A stretch of DNA of 64,000 nucleotides from Saccharospirillum sp. (GTDB lineage Bacteria > Pseudomonadota > Gammaproteobacteria > Pseudomonadales > Natronospirillaceae): NCBI GenBank assembly GCA_022565595.1, contig JAIUML010000001.1, positions 370,405-434,404 of the forward strand, read 5' to 3'. A model generated the notes under the pieces. The model ran no database searches. It was not told where the DNA came from and was given only the letters and a program-made list of their open reading frames with translations. Shown here in pieces: positions 42,392 through 51,720 of the stretch; positions within the stretch are counted from its first letter, which is position 1, and every line of letters starts with the position of its first letter. The translations under genes and the position numbers were made by a program.

Positions 42392-43333
42392 CTGGATAAA
42401 TTATTACGCCAGTTTCTGACGGTGGCGGAGATCAAAAGCCTCTCCCATGCCGCCAAGAAGTTGTTCATCACCCAGCCAACACTGACCCATAACATGAAAA
42501 AGCTGGAGGAGGATCTTGGGGTTCCCTTATTGAACCGCTCCAGCAAGGGCGTGACCTTGACGCCCTATGGGGAGTTGCTGATGGAGCAGGCGAGAGTGAT
42601 GCGCCGAGTGCACGATAACGCCATGGCCGAGCTCAGCCGTTTTCAACAACAGCGCGAACGCGGTATGCGTCTCGGCATTGGCATGGCCTGGTGGCGCCTC
42701 TTCTTGCGGGACTTGCTGCGCGACTACCGCGAGTCTCATCCGTTGGCACCGCTGCATGTCGATATGGGCAACCACCTGCGCACCATGGACCAATTGCTCA
42801 GCGGTGATATCGACCTCTTTGTGGGCCATCAGATCATTGGCCTGAATGAACGCTCTGGCGCGGTTTTCATGCCCCTGTTCCAGTGCTTCGACGGCGTTTA
42901 TGCACGGGCCGATCATCCCCTGGCGCAACGGACTGCGTGCAGCGAGGAAGACCTGCTCGACTACCCGCACCTGGACGTCACCCCGGATGAAACCCGCTAC
43001 AGGGATGTGGTCAATGAGGCAGACAGCACCCATCATCCCGGCTATTGTCGCCACCGCCGTGTCGTCTGGTCCACCAGTTCCATGAGCGCGGGCATTGAGA
43101 TATTGCTGGAAAGCGATGCGGTGATGTCTTACGCCTCGTCGATGACGCCCTACTTCACCGACAAGGGCTTGGTCGAACTGTCACTGCCGCCATCCGGCCC
43201 GGCAAGGGTCGGCATTTATTGTCTGGCAGAGCGGCAGGATGATCCGAGCGTTCAACACATGGTTGAACTGATCAGCACCGCTGTCAGCCAACTTGATCTG
43301 GCAGGCTCGAGGTTGCTCGAGTTAAACGCCTGA
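42392..43333 (+). CDS. LysR-family regulator with probable CTG start
   Basis: A LysR-type regulator of 313 residues when started at CTG 42392. That start gives (M)DKLLRQFLTVAEIKSLSHAAKKLF, the standard LysR opening, and GGAG lies 6 bp before it. The first in-frame GTG is at 42422 and would cut off the first helix; no ATG exists between the stop at 42365 and the core. The helix-turn-helix is SLSHAAKKLFITQPTLTHNMKKLEEDLG; the effector domain follows. It probably controls the divergent GH13 pair. The 3' end overlaps the convergent 668-aa gene by 12 bp. Confidence 0.82.
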   Translation: MDKLLRQFLTVAEIKSLSHAAKKLFITQPTLTHNMKKLEEDLGVPLLNRSSKGVTLTPYGELLMEQARVMRRVHDNAMAELSRFQQQRERGMRLGIGMAWWRLFLRDLLRDYRESHPLAPLHVDMGNHLRTMDQLLSGDIDLFVGHQIIGLNERSGAVFMPLFQCFDGVYARADHPLAQRTACSEEDLLDYPHLDVTPDETRYRDVVNEADSTHHPGYCRHRRVVWSTSSMSAGIEILLESDAVMSYASSMTPYFTDKGLVELSLPPSGPARVGIYCLAERQDDPSVQHMVELISTAVSQLDLAGSRLLELNA

Positions 43334-45328
43334 GTCCGCCTGCAAGGCTCCGGCTGCAGGCAGGCGGTCTTTGCCCCAACTGCGATGCAAGTAACCGATG
43401 ACTTCCTGAAGTTCATCCTCGGTCACCCTTGCCAACTCGCCCCGTTCGAGCGGGTCGAAATGGAAGATGTAGAGCCGAGAGGCAAACTGTACAAAGGGCA
43501 GTGATGCCTCGCCGTAACGTTCACCTTTGCCGGCGGTGCTGACCACCACGCCGTCACCCCAATCCTGACCACTGTCGTTGTTGGGGTTGTAGAAGTACAC
43601 CCGCATCACATCGTCAGTATCGAGCGCCACTCGCAGCAGGGTAATGGCATGCCAACCGATAAAGCGGGCCGCACTGTCGGTGACCGCTATGCCCGCAGGT
43701 TGGGGGTGAATCATAGGCTGATTGCCGTTGTAGTAAGGGTGGTAGGCTGCGTAAAAGTGACGCAGGAATTCTTCTTCCTCCATCAGGGCACCCGTTGCCA
43801 CATCCACGTTGATGCGAAAGCCACGCCCGGACCACCAGCCATGGAACTCGGGGTTGACCCAGCGGTGTGGGTCCCCCTCGCGGCCAATACAACGTCGGCC
43901 CATCTCGGCATAGATGCGATCGAGGTGGGGCACGACCAGCAGGGAGACGGCGTCGAGATCCATAGGCATGGTCTCGGCCACACCGCCAGTGCTTTCGCGC
44001 GAGGATATCGGCTGGCCTTCAAAGTGCATGATGATTTCATCATCCCGGGCGGCCCAGGCCACCATCTGCATCAGGTAATCCGGGTCGTTATAGGCCCACA
44101 TGGAGAGCGCCCGAGCAGACTGGCAAGTCGGGTTGTTGCCCTGCCCCACACCCAAAGGCTGCCCCAACATGCACAAAACGCCTTCGAGCAATAGGGAGCG
44201 AGGCGACACCGCTTCACCGAACGCCATGGCCAGGCGCTCGCGGGAGAAGGGAGACAGAATCAATGCCAATTGCCGCCACAAGGCCGGAGCGACCGACGGA
44301 TGATAGAGCACCCCCCTTTCCAACATCAGAGCCAAACCGTAAATTGCCTGGGGTGTTTGCGGATGCACGGCTTCATCGATCAACGCCTTGACCAGGGTCC
44401 GGTAACAGAGGTAGCTGTCACGGCCTGTAGACGTTAACCCCAGGGCCTCCATCATCAGTTGATCGTCATCCTCAAACACAGCCCTTAAAAAAACCGCATG
44501 ATAGGCAGAAACAAGCCCTGTATCGTGCATGGCGCGGGCAAAACCCGAGGCTTCGCTTAAACGTGCAGAGTCGTCCATGGCCTCGACGCGTTGCTCATAA
44601 ACTGAAATACCCGGATCTTCCCGGCACGCGCGCGTAGGCCCGTACAAACTACTGATCAGTCGATCTGCACCCTGACCACTACCAGCCAGCTCAATGTTCG
44701 GGTCAGCCTGACAAATGGCGATTTGGGTGATCATCTGCTTCGCTGATTCGACCTGGATGGGGCGCTGATTCAGTATTCGCCAGATCTCGTCAATGAGTTG
44801 ATCGATAATGTGTTCATACCCGATGCCTTCGGCAAGGTGCCGCAATACTGCACGCGGTATCTGGCTCAGTTTACCCTGAGTCTCTCGCTCGGCCTCGCTT
44901 GGCGGCGTGAACAGCATGGCCAGGTTGGTGGCCAGAACTTGCGACAGGAAATGGCGTGCCTGTTCGGCAGAGAGGTGCTCATGAACATAACTTCCGTTGG
45001 CAACACCCAGGAAGCGCAGCTCACTCAAAGCTTCGATGATGACGGTTTCAGCCACCGGGCTTTGCAGGGAATAGCGAGTCAAAGCAGGAATCAGAAAAGC
45101 GGGCGTTTCCCAATCAGACCCAACAAACACCCCGGCCTTTTCCAACTGAGCCGCACGCGATGCAACCGCGGTACAGCCCCCCTCTTGCATCAGAATGCGC
45201 CGTGCTGTATCCAGCACGCGCCCTACCTTGCTGACCTTGGCGAAAGTGGGCGCACTGTCCAGCTTGGCGATGGCATCATCAAACCGGCTCAACAGATTGT
45301 CGAGCAGACCATTGTTCTCTGAACTCAC
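43322..45328 (-). CDS. Unknown 668-aa protein with possible papain-like catalytic set
   Basis: No family is recognised. It is cytoplasmic by sequence, largely helical in the first 380 residues. Then comes GQGNNPTCQSARALSMWA, with Cys402 and a Gln exactly six residues before it. GWHAITLL has His560. YFYNPNNDSGQDWGDG has Asn581. The order Gln(-6)/Cys/His/Asn and the spacings resemble papain-type cysteine hydrolases (Gln19, Cys25, His159, Asn175). The start at 45328 (MSSENNGLLDNLL) follows AAAGGTG. The upstream gene is an ATP-grasp ligase 42 bp away. Hydrolase activity is inference. Confidence 0.6.
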   Translation of the reverse strand: MSSENNGLLDNLLSRFDDAIAKLDSAPTFAKVSKVGRVLDTARRILMQEGGCTAVASRAAQLEKAGVFVGSDWETPAFLIPALTRYSLQSPVAETVIIEALSELRFLGVANGSYVHEHLSAEQARHFLSQVLATNLAMLFTPPSEAERETQGKLSQIPRAVLRHLAEGIGYEHIIDQLIDEIWRILNQRPIQVESAKQMITQIAICQADPNIELAGSGQGADRLISSLYGPTRACREDPGISVYEQRVEAMDDSARLSEASGFARAMHDTGLVSAYHAVFLRAVFEDDDQLMMEALGLTSTGRDSYLCYRTLVKALIDEAVHPQTPQAIYGLALMLERGVLYHPSVAPALWRQLALILSPFSRERLAMAFGEAVSPRSLLLEGVLCMLGQPLGVGQGNNPTCQSARALSMWAYNDPDYLMQMVAWAARDDEIIMHFEGQPISSRESTGGVAETMPMDLDAVSLLVVPHLDRIYAEMGRRCIGREGDPHRWVNPEFHGWWSGRGFRINVDVATGALMEEEEFLRHFYAAYHPYYNGNQPMIHPQPAGIAVTDSAARFIGWHAITLLRVALDTDDVMRVYFYNPNNDSGQDWGDGVVVSTAGKGERYGEASLPFVQFASRLYIFHFDPLERGELARVTEDELQEVIGYLHRSWGKDRLPAAGALQADSGV

Positions 45329-45370
45329 ACCTTTTCTCCTGGCTGAAGCGACGGTTAAAGCGTTAAAAGA

Positions 45371-46597
45371 TCAGATGTAGTAATCCAGTTCTTCCTGACG
45401 CTTCAACAACCGCTTCATTTCATCGGAATCTTCTCCGACAAAATACACCAAACCCCAGTGTGTGCCAAAGGCGGTGCGTTTGGTGACAATCTCTTCCATG
45501 GGTGTCGTTAATTCATGAGACTCAAAATAAGGGTGGTTTTCGGTCTCTTCCGGGATTTCCAGCTTGCTGACCACGCGGCGACGTGGGTAAACACCGAAAC
45601 AACCAGCATGGGCCTTGGCATCTTCCACGGGTTTGGGGAAATAAGCCGCCACTTCTTCATCCGTGGCTTTTGGGTCAAATACGAGCATGGATGCCTGATA
45701 GGCGTTGAATCCGTCGTAAACCCGTTCGAGCAGTTCAAACACCTTGAATCCCGGTGGGCGGTAGGCCACTTCGCCAAAGTACATGGTGCCGTCGCTGGTC
45801 ACAAAGTACTCAGGGTGAATGACACCAAATTCGATGTCGAACGCCTTGATCAGCTTTTCGATTTCCTGAGTAATCTGGGCTCTGTAACTTTCCAGTTCGG
45901 GTGAGGCCGGCACAAAAACGGAATAACCCAGGGTGACGTATTCGGAAATGTTCAGGAACTGAATCTTGCCGTTGTGAATCCAGGCTTCAACGGCGAACTC
46001 CCAGCCATCCAGGTGTGATTCCATCAAGGCCGGGAATTCCTCAGCCGGAATGCCATCGACATCATCGGGCGTGCGAATCACCCGGTGCCCGAGGCAGCCT
46101 GCCTTGTCAAAGGCCTTGAGGTGAATCGGATCGTTGAGGTCGCCTTCCAGTTTCAACAGCGTCTGGTTGACTCGTTTGAGGAATCGAATCACGTCTTCGT
46201 GATCGTGCGCTTCTTCAAAAATACCGACTCGAATACCACCCAGCTGCGCTCTGCGTTTCATCAGCGATTTATCGCGCATCAGCATGGATTGCCCCAACAG
46301 GCGGGGGTTATTGAGCAGCACGGAGTTGATGGCACCCGCCCATTCGACGGTTTCCTCGAACAGCGGAATCGCCACATCCACGCCTTTGTCCTTGAGCGTT
46401 TCGGCGATTTCCATCGATCGGTCGTTGAGGCGTTCAAAGTTCCATGGGATATAGGGAATGTTGTGCGTGTTGCAGTATTCTTCCGCCCAATCGGGCGCAA
46501 CGACGACGTAGCGGCGATCAAACTTTTCCGCCGCCTCTACCGCGCTCAAACTCCAACCCAATAATGCAATGTAACCCTTCTCTGGATCTTTCTTCAT
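45371..46597 (-). CDS. ATP-grasp ligase-like protein
   Basis: A 408-residue protein with the fold of ATP-dependent carboxylate-amine/thiol ligases. An N-terminal Rossmann-like part (YIALLGWSLSAVEAAEKFDRRYVVV) is followed by the ATP-grasp core: PALMESHLDGWEFAVEAWI, KIQFLNISEYVTLG, IEFGVIHPEYFVTSDGTMYFGEVAYRPPG. The usual E-x-N-x-R metal site reads EVAYR, so the Asn is not conserved. The ATG at 46597 (MKKDPEKGY) follows GAGAGGG. An upstream frame to 46678 adds 27 residues without homology. The product is unknown. It is probably co-transcribed with the 668-aa gene. Confidence 0.78.
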   Translation of the reverse strand: MKKDPEKGYIALLGWSLSAVEAAEKFDRRYVVVAPDWAEEYCNTHNIPYIPWNFERLNDRSMEIAETLKDKGVDVAIPLFEETVEWAGAINSVLLNNPRLLGQSMLMRDKSLMKRRAQLGGIRVGIFEEAHDHEDVIRFLKRVNQTLLKLEGDLNDPIHLKAFDKAGCLGHRVIRTPDDVDGIPAEEFPALMESHLDGWEFAVEAWIHNGKIQFLNISEYVTLGYSVFVPASPELESYRAQITQEIEKLIKAFDIEFGVIHPEYFVTSDGTMYFGEVAYRPPGFKVFELLERVYDGFNAYQASMLVFDPKATDEEVAAYFPKPVEDAKAHAGCFGVYPRRRVVSKLEIPEETENHPYFESHELTTPMEEIVTKRTAFGTHWGLVYFVGEDSDEMKRLLKRQEELDYYI

Positions 46598-46805
46598 AAG
46601 AGTACCCTCTCGTTGAATGGATCCAACCTCTCGATTGTAACCAGGTGAACAAAGTCTGACCCCGTCGATACTCTTCATTGATCGAAATGGTGATTCATCG
46701 GGGCCGATAAGAACCCTCTACCATACGCCTTATCGTGGCCATCGTAAAATCGGCCGCTGAATCTGGGCGCTCAATGGCCGTCAGAACGAAGCAATGACCG
46801 GTCAG

Positions 46806-48418
46806 TTACAAAAACAAACAATCGGCCGTCAGGCCCTCTGGCAAGCTCATCTGGCGATCGAGTTGCATGGCTCTGGCAAGAGGTTCTGAGTGCGTTACCA
46901 CCAGCAGGGTCCCTCGGTACTGGCTCAACACTTCGGCCAGTAATTGCTGGCTTTCCAGGTCCAGGTGGTTGTCGGGTTCATCGAGCAACACCAGTTGGGC
47001 GCTTGTTGGCCCCATCAGGCTGATGGCCAGGGCGACTTTCAAACGCTCGCCTCCGCTCAATAGGCGAACCGGCAGCAATGCCCGCTCGCCGCGCAGCCTC
47101 AACAATGCCAACCGCTCTCGATAGTCGGCTTCCGTCCAGCCGGGGTTCGACTGTTTGAAGTTCTCAAGGGCACTCATTTCAGGCTTCAGCAGGGTCAAAT
47201 GTTGGTCCAACAAGAGCTGAGTTCCGCGCAGTTGAAGCTGCCCTGACAAGGACGGGAGACGGCCGTTTATTGCCGCCAGCAAGGTCGACTTGCCACTGCC
47301 GTTGGGGCCGTTCAGCCACCATCGCTCACCACTCATCAAATGCCAATTGAGAGCAGGCGCGGCCTCGATTCTGGGTAACCGGACCTCGTTCAACAGCAAC
47401 AAACAACCAGAGATGGGTTCGGGCTCGGTCAACGGAAAAGCCAAAGGGTTGTGCTGACCCATTACGGCCTGGGCCGTCTGCATGCGCTGCAGTTCCTGGT
47501 GCTGGGCCATCTGGTGCTTTTGTGCGATGCGGCCACCGGTGGCCTCGCTGCGGTCCTTGCGGGCATCCATAAGGATTTTCGGCATGTCTTTCTTGCTGGC
47601 CTTGACTTTGCCCCTGGCCGCCCGTTGTTCATGCCGCTCTTTTTCCTGTTGCTGTTGTTGGCGCTCTTTCTTCAGCGTCATGCGGGCGTGCTGTTGATCC
47701 TGCTGGGCTTTTGCCAGCGCATGGGCTCGGCTTTGCTGATAGGCCGCAAAACCATCGCCATGGCGGTGGAGTTGTCCCTCTCTCAGTTCCAGCAGTTGGG
47801 TGAAACCTTGTAGCAGGAATTGATCATGGGTGATGACCAGAGTGCCTGCGCTGCGTTGCCGAATCCAGCCGGCCAGCCATTGGCGACCGGCGCGGTCGAG
47901 GTGGTTGGTGGGTTCATCCAGTATTAAATAGGTATCGCCCAGACGCGACAGCTTCAGCAGATGCAGACGGGTGCGCTGGCCCCCGCTGAGGGAGTTGACC
48001 GGTGCATCCAACAGGGCAGCATCTAGATGGAAAGACGTCATCTGCTCGGCCAGATCCTGCTCCAGAGACCAGCGTTCGTCCAGGATGAACAGGTCGTCCA
48101 CTTGCCCGTTACCGGCCAGGAGTCGTTGCAATGCCTTCAGTGGCTCCGCAACGTCCAAAAACTCCGCCACGCTGCCCTGATGCACCTGCTCGGCTGCCTG
48201 CTGTGACAAAAATGCCACCGGCACCTGCTTCGTCACCTGGCCTTCGGTGGGCGCACGGATATCAGCCAGACATTCGGCCAGCAGCGTTTTGCCTGAGCCA
48301 TTGTCGCCAATCAACGCAACCGGCTCTGCCGCCAGATGCAGCTCTATTGAACGAAATACGGGGGATGGGGTTCAAACGCAACGGACAAACCCATTGCGGA
48401 AATACAGGCCATAGCCAT
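46806..48418 (-). CDS. ABC-F family ATPase, frameshifted near the N terminus
   Basis: A soluble protein with two ATPase domains, acting on ribosomes in known members (Uup/EttA/YheS type). Domain 1 shows IGDNGSGKTLLA, LSGGQRTRL and LILDEPTNHLD. A basic linker (KKERQQQQQEKERHEQRAARGKVKASKKDM) follows. Domain 2 shows GPNGSGKSTLL, LLSGGERLKVALA and VLLDEPDNHLD. The first strands are in another frame: from ATG 48418 (AGAGG upstream) comes GLSVAFEPHP, then a run of five C at 48364-48360, then VFRSIELHLAAEPVALIGDN. One more C would join them. As it stands only a TTG at 48314 opens the frame, without a ribosome site. Confidence 0.82.
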
Positions 48419-48686
48419 AGACAACGCCTCTGTAACACCAAAAGAAAAAGGGGTTCAGAGTGCTGACTTCATTGGCGTGGCTCCTGTACTGTTGGAAAGA
48501 AACTGACTGAAGCCCTCTATTGTCCTGGAAATCAGAATAACAAGCAATCAGATCCAGGTTTGCATGCCGTAGTCCATGCCCTATGATGGCCCAGACACTG
48601 AACATAATCGTGAATCACCTGCTAACCTGCGTAGGCTCTTGCAGCGCGCGTGGGTTTCGCAGAACAACACATTAAGGAAGAAAATC

Positions 48687-49622
48687 ATGCAGGTCATTTC
48701 CGCCGACACCGTTGCTGAAGCCCTCGCCTGGCCCGCCCTGATCAACCGCATCGGCCAGACCTTTATCGACGGCATTGAAGCCCCGCCGCGCCACCATCAC
48801 AGCATGCACCGCCACGATGGCGAAGCCACCATGCTGTTGATGCCCGCCTGGCAAAGCGACGGCTACATTGGTGTGAAAATCGTCAATGTCTTTCCACAGA
48901 ATGCCGACAAAGGCCTGCCAGCCATTTCCGGGCTCTATTTGCTCAGTGATGGCAATACCGGCCAACCCCTGGCCTGCATCGACGGCAGTGAGCTGACGCG
49001 TCGACGCACAGCGGCGGCCTCCGCCCTGGCCGCGCGCGAGCTGGCGCGCAAGGATGCCAGCACCCTGGTCATTGTCGGCACTGGCAAACTGGCGCCCATG
49101 CTGATTGAAGCCCACGCCGCCGTACGACCCATTCGCAAGGTCGCGATCTGGGGACGCAACGCCCAGAAAGCTCAGGCCCTGGCTGATGACTATAAGGATC
49201 GCTTCGAAGTCGAAGTGATTACCGGCCTCGAAGACAGCGTCCGTGAGGCCGACATCGTCAGTTGTGCCACCCTGTCCACCGAAGCGCTGGTAAAAGGCGA
49301 CTGGCTCAAGTCCGGTACCCATCTCGACCTGGTAGGGGCTTTCAAACCCACCATGCGTGAGTGCGATGGCCTGGCAGTAACCCGTGCTGAAGTCTTTGTC
49401 GACACCTATGCCGGTGCCAAAGGGGAGGCAGGCGACCTGCTCCAGGCCAGAGACGAAGGGTACTTCGTTTACGACAATATTCGCGCCGACCTGGCGGACC
49501 TGCTGCGCAAGGAGCGCCCGGGTCGAGGTTCCGATGACGACATTACCTTGTTCAAATCGGTCGGTGCCTCACTGGAAGACCTGGCCGCAGCCATAGAAGT
49601 ATGGGAGCAGGTCAAGGGTTAA
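48687..49622 (+). CDS. Ornithine cyclodeaminase/mu-crystallin family dehydrogenase
   Basis: A 311-residue NAD(P)-linked protein of the family that includes ornithine cyclodeaminase, alanine dehydrogenase and delta-1-pyrroline-2-carboxylate reductase. It shows RHHHSMHRHDGEATMLLMPAW, YIGVKIVNVFPQN, GLYLLSDGNTGQPLACIDGSELTRRRTAAASALAA and the dinucleotide loop LVIVGTGKLAPM. DLVGAFKPTMRE is the late family motif. The ATG at 48687 follows AAGGAAG. The frame runs to 48576 but without homology. The gene ends on the MarR gene (convergent, 4 bp overlap). The exact substrate is open. Confidence 0.88.
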   Translation: MQVISADTVAEALAWPALINRIGQTFIDGIEAPPRHHHSMHRHDGEATMLLMPAWQSDGYIGVKIVNVFPQNADKGLPAISGLYLLSDGNTGQPLACIDGSELTRRRTAAASALAARELARKDASTLVIVGTGKLAPMLIEAHAAVRPIRKVAIWGRNAQKAQALADDYKDRFEVEVITGLEDSVREADIVSCATLSTEALVKGDWLKSGTHLDLVGAFKPTMRECDGLAVTRAEVFVDTYAGAKGEAGDLLQARDEGYFVYDNIRADLADLLRKERPGRGSDDDITLFKSVGASLEDLAAAIEVWEQVKG

Positions 49623-50077
49623 CCGGCGATCGACTGCTCCAGTTTGTTGACCAATTGCCAGAGTTGCTGGCGTTCGTTGTCCGACAGGACAGCCAGCCAG
49701 GCCTCCTCCCTGGCTCTGGCCAGGGGGATCAGGGTGCGCAACAGGCCAGCCCCAGCTGAGGTCAACTGCAACTCATGGTGACGTTGATCCAGCATCGATG
49801 GCTGGCTCACCACCAACCCCCGCTCCGTTAGCGCCTTGACCGCTCGGGAGACTCTGGCTTTGTCCATATGGGTCGCCTGGCGTATCTGCACTGCCGTTAG
49901 TGTCCGGCGATGGCTGAGCCAGGCTAGCACCCGCCACTGGGCCACCGTAATGCCGTATTGCTGCTCATACAGTTGCGCCAGTTCGTCACTGATGCGATCG
50001 GCCAGACGATTCAGCCGGTACGGCAGGAAGGTTTCCAGATCCAGTTGCGCCGATGCTTCCACTTGTTCATCTACCAT
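49619..50077 (-). CDS. MarR-family regulator, probable hmgA repressor
   Basis: A 152-residue winged-helix regulator. ISDELAQLYEQQYGITVAQWRVLAWLSHRRTLTAVQIRQATHMDKARVSRAVKALTERGLV is the recognition domain. LDQRHHELQLTSAGAGLL is the wing. The ATG at 50077 follows GGAAGG. Longer frames to 50137 would enter the operator region. It is divergent from hmgA with two related half-palindromes between. Homogentisate genes in Pseudomonas use an IclR-type regulator; a MarR type here is an inferred substitute. Confidence 0.85.
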   Translation of the reverse strand: MVDEQVEASAQLDLETFLPYRLNRLADRISDELAQLYEQQYGITVAQWRVLAWLSHRRTLTAVQIRQATHMDKARVSRAVKALTERGLVVSQPSMLDQRHHELQLTSAGAGLLRTLIPLARAREEAWLAVLSDNERQQLWQLVNKLEQSIAG

Positions 50078-50119
50078 TACATGCCTTCCATTCAGGGTGA
50101 CAGCCATCTCTTCATGAAT

Positions 50120-50172
50120 GGTTGCATATGAAACCATTGAGTTCTAGCATGGCATTAGTTTCATTTGGAACC
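50120..50172. promoter_or_regulatory. Two opposed operator-like sites before hmgA
   Basis: GGTTGCATATGAAACC at 50120-50135 is a near-perfect palindrome (7 of 8 pairs). AGTTTCATTTGGAACC at 50157-50172 is, on the other strand, GGTTCCAAATGAAACT, a variant of the first. Centres are 37 bp apart, in the gap between the MarR gene and hmgA. They are likely MarR binding sites. Confidence 0.55.
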
Positions 50173-50192
50173 ATAATGAGAGGAACAACCCC

Positions 50193-51491
50193 ATGGCAAC
50201 CGACCTGACCTACCAGACCGGCTTTCGCAACCACTTCGCCACCGAAGCCCTGCCAGGCGCTCTGCCAGTGGGGCAAAACTCGCCGCAGCAATGTGCTTAT
50301 GGCCTTTATGCCGAGCAGTTCTCGGGCTCGGCCTTCACCGCGCCACGCCACCAGAACTTGCGCTCCTGGCTGTATCGCATCCGCCCGTCCGTTGTGCAAT
50401 CGGCCTACGCACCAATGCCTGCGCGTTACCTGGTGACGGCCCCCTCAAGCAATGCCATGGCCGACCCCAACCAGATGCGCTGGGACCCATTGCCCCTGCC
50501 GACCGAACCGACGGATTTCATCGACGGCCTGTTCACCATGGCCGTCAACGGCGATGCCGCAAGCCAGGCGGGTTGTGGCGTTCATTTGTACGCCTTCAAC
50601 CAGAGCATGAGCGACCGCTTTTTCTACAACGCTGATGGCGAACTGCTGTTCGTACCGCAACAAGGCGAACTGATATTGCGCACCGAGCTCGGCACCTTGA
50701 GCGTCGCCAGTGGCGAAATCGCTGTGCTGCCTCGGGGCATGAAATGCCAGGTTCAGTTGGCTGATGGCGAGCAGGCAGCCAGAGGCTACCTGTGCGAAAA
50801 CTACGGCAGCCCGTTCGAACTGCCCGGCCTTGGTCCCATCGGTGCCAATGGCCTGGCCAACCCACGAGACTTCGAGACACCGGTCGCCTGCTTCGAGGAC
50901 CGCAGCGGGCCTTTTGAACTGGTTGCCAAGTTCGCGGGGCAATTCTGGTCGGCCCAGTTGCAACATTCCCCGCTCGATGTCGTCGCATGGCACGGCAACC
51001 TGGCGCCTTACAAGTACGATCTGGCCCGCTTCAATACCATCAACACCGTCAGTTTTGATCACCCGGACCCTTCGATATTCACCGTACTGACGTCCGCTTC
51101 AGACACCCCTGGCATGGCCAACATTGATTTCGTCATCTTTCCACCAAGATGGATGGTAGCCGAAAACACCTTCCGCCCACCCTACTTCCACCGCAATATC
51201 ATGAGTGAATTCATGGGCCTGATTCACGGCGCCTACGATGCCAAAGCAGAAGGCTTCGTCCCCGGCGGCAGCAGCCTGCACAACTGCATGTCACCCCACG
51301 GGCCGGATGCCGAGACTTTCGATAAAGCCTCCAATGCCGAGTTGAAACCCCACTACCAGGGCAACACCCTCGCCTTCATGTTTGAAAGCCGCTACCCCTT
51401 CGCCACCACCGAGTTCGCCCGCACAGCAGAGATCCGCCAGCAAAACTACGTGGATGTGTGGTCCACCCTGAAGTCCCATTTCAAACCATAA
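50193..51491 (+). CDS. hmgA: Homogentisate 1,2-dioxygenase
   Basis: Opens homogentisate to maleylacetoacetate in tyrosine and phenylalanine breakdown, using Fe(II). Its 432 residues match the family. The opening is [43 protein letters not shown]. The metal-site region is [23 protein letters not shown], then [14 protein letters not shown], carrying the expected His, Glu, His ligands. The ATG at 50193 follows GAGAGGAACAACC. The fumarylacetoacetase and isomerase genes are not adjacent; an MFS transporter follows instead. Confidence 0.97.
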   Translation: MATDLTYQTGFRNHFATEALPGALPVGQNSPQQCAYGLYAEQFSGSAFTAPRHQNLRSWLYRIRPSVVQSAYAPMPARYLVTAPSSNAMADPNQMRWDPLPLPTEPTDFIDGLFTMAVNGDAASQAGCGVHLYAFNQSMSDRFFYNADGELLFVPQQGELILRTELGTLSVASGEIAVLPRGMKCQVQLADGEQAARGYLCENYGSPFELPGLGPIGANGLANPRDFETPVACFEDRSGPFELVAKFAGQFWSAQLQHSPLDVVAWHGNLAPYKYDLARFNTINTVSFDHPDPSIFTVLTSASDTPGMANIDFVIFPPRWMVAENTFRPPYFHRNIMSEFMGLIHGAYDAKAEGFVPGGSSLHNCMSPHGPDAETFDKASNAELKPHYQGNTLAFMFESRYPFATTEFARTAEIRQQNYVDVWSTLKSHFKP

Positions 51492-51533
51492 ACCTCCCCT
51501 CTCCCTGCGGGTTTATAGCCGTAAGGGTGAGAG

Positions 51534-51584
51534 GGGGCGGGGCGGTCCGACGTTTCGGTGAGGGGTGAGGGGTGAGGGGTGACT
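51534..51584 (+). repeat. G-rich tract with three tandem GAGGGGT units
   Basis: Between hmgA and the MFS gene the plus strand holds GAGGGGGCGGGGCGG, then three head-to-tail copies of GAGGGGT at 51562-51582. At least four runs of four G lie close together, so a G-quadruplex is possible. The sequence CCCTCACCCC and a nearby AGGGAGAGGGGAGG (complement of 51494-51510) also resemble the block at 58534-58573. Confidence 0.5.
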
Positions 51585-51720
51585 GCCAGTACAGCCCAAA
51601 ACACCAGCCAAGGAAGACCAACCACAAGCAACGCAACTTCCCATCTACCACCCTGTAGTGGCCTTTTGCCTCATTTTGGGGCACCCTTCCTGTCCCTGCA
51701 CCACTACCAGACTAACTATC

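Noticed and set aside
48372..48605. 77-codon minus-strand frame upstream of the ABC-F gene
   Set aside because: No ribosome site or domain; the real upstream ABC-F frame starts at 48418 in another phase.
51562..51582. Tandem 7-bp units considered as a CRISPR-like array
   Set aside because: Units are contiguous with no spacers, and no cas genes are present.
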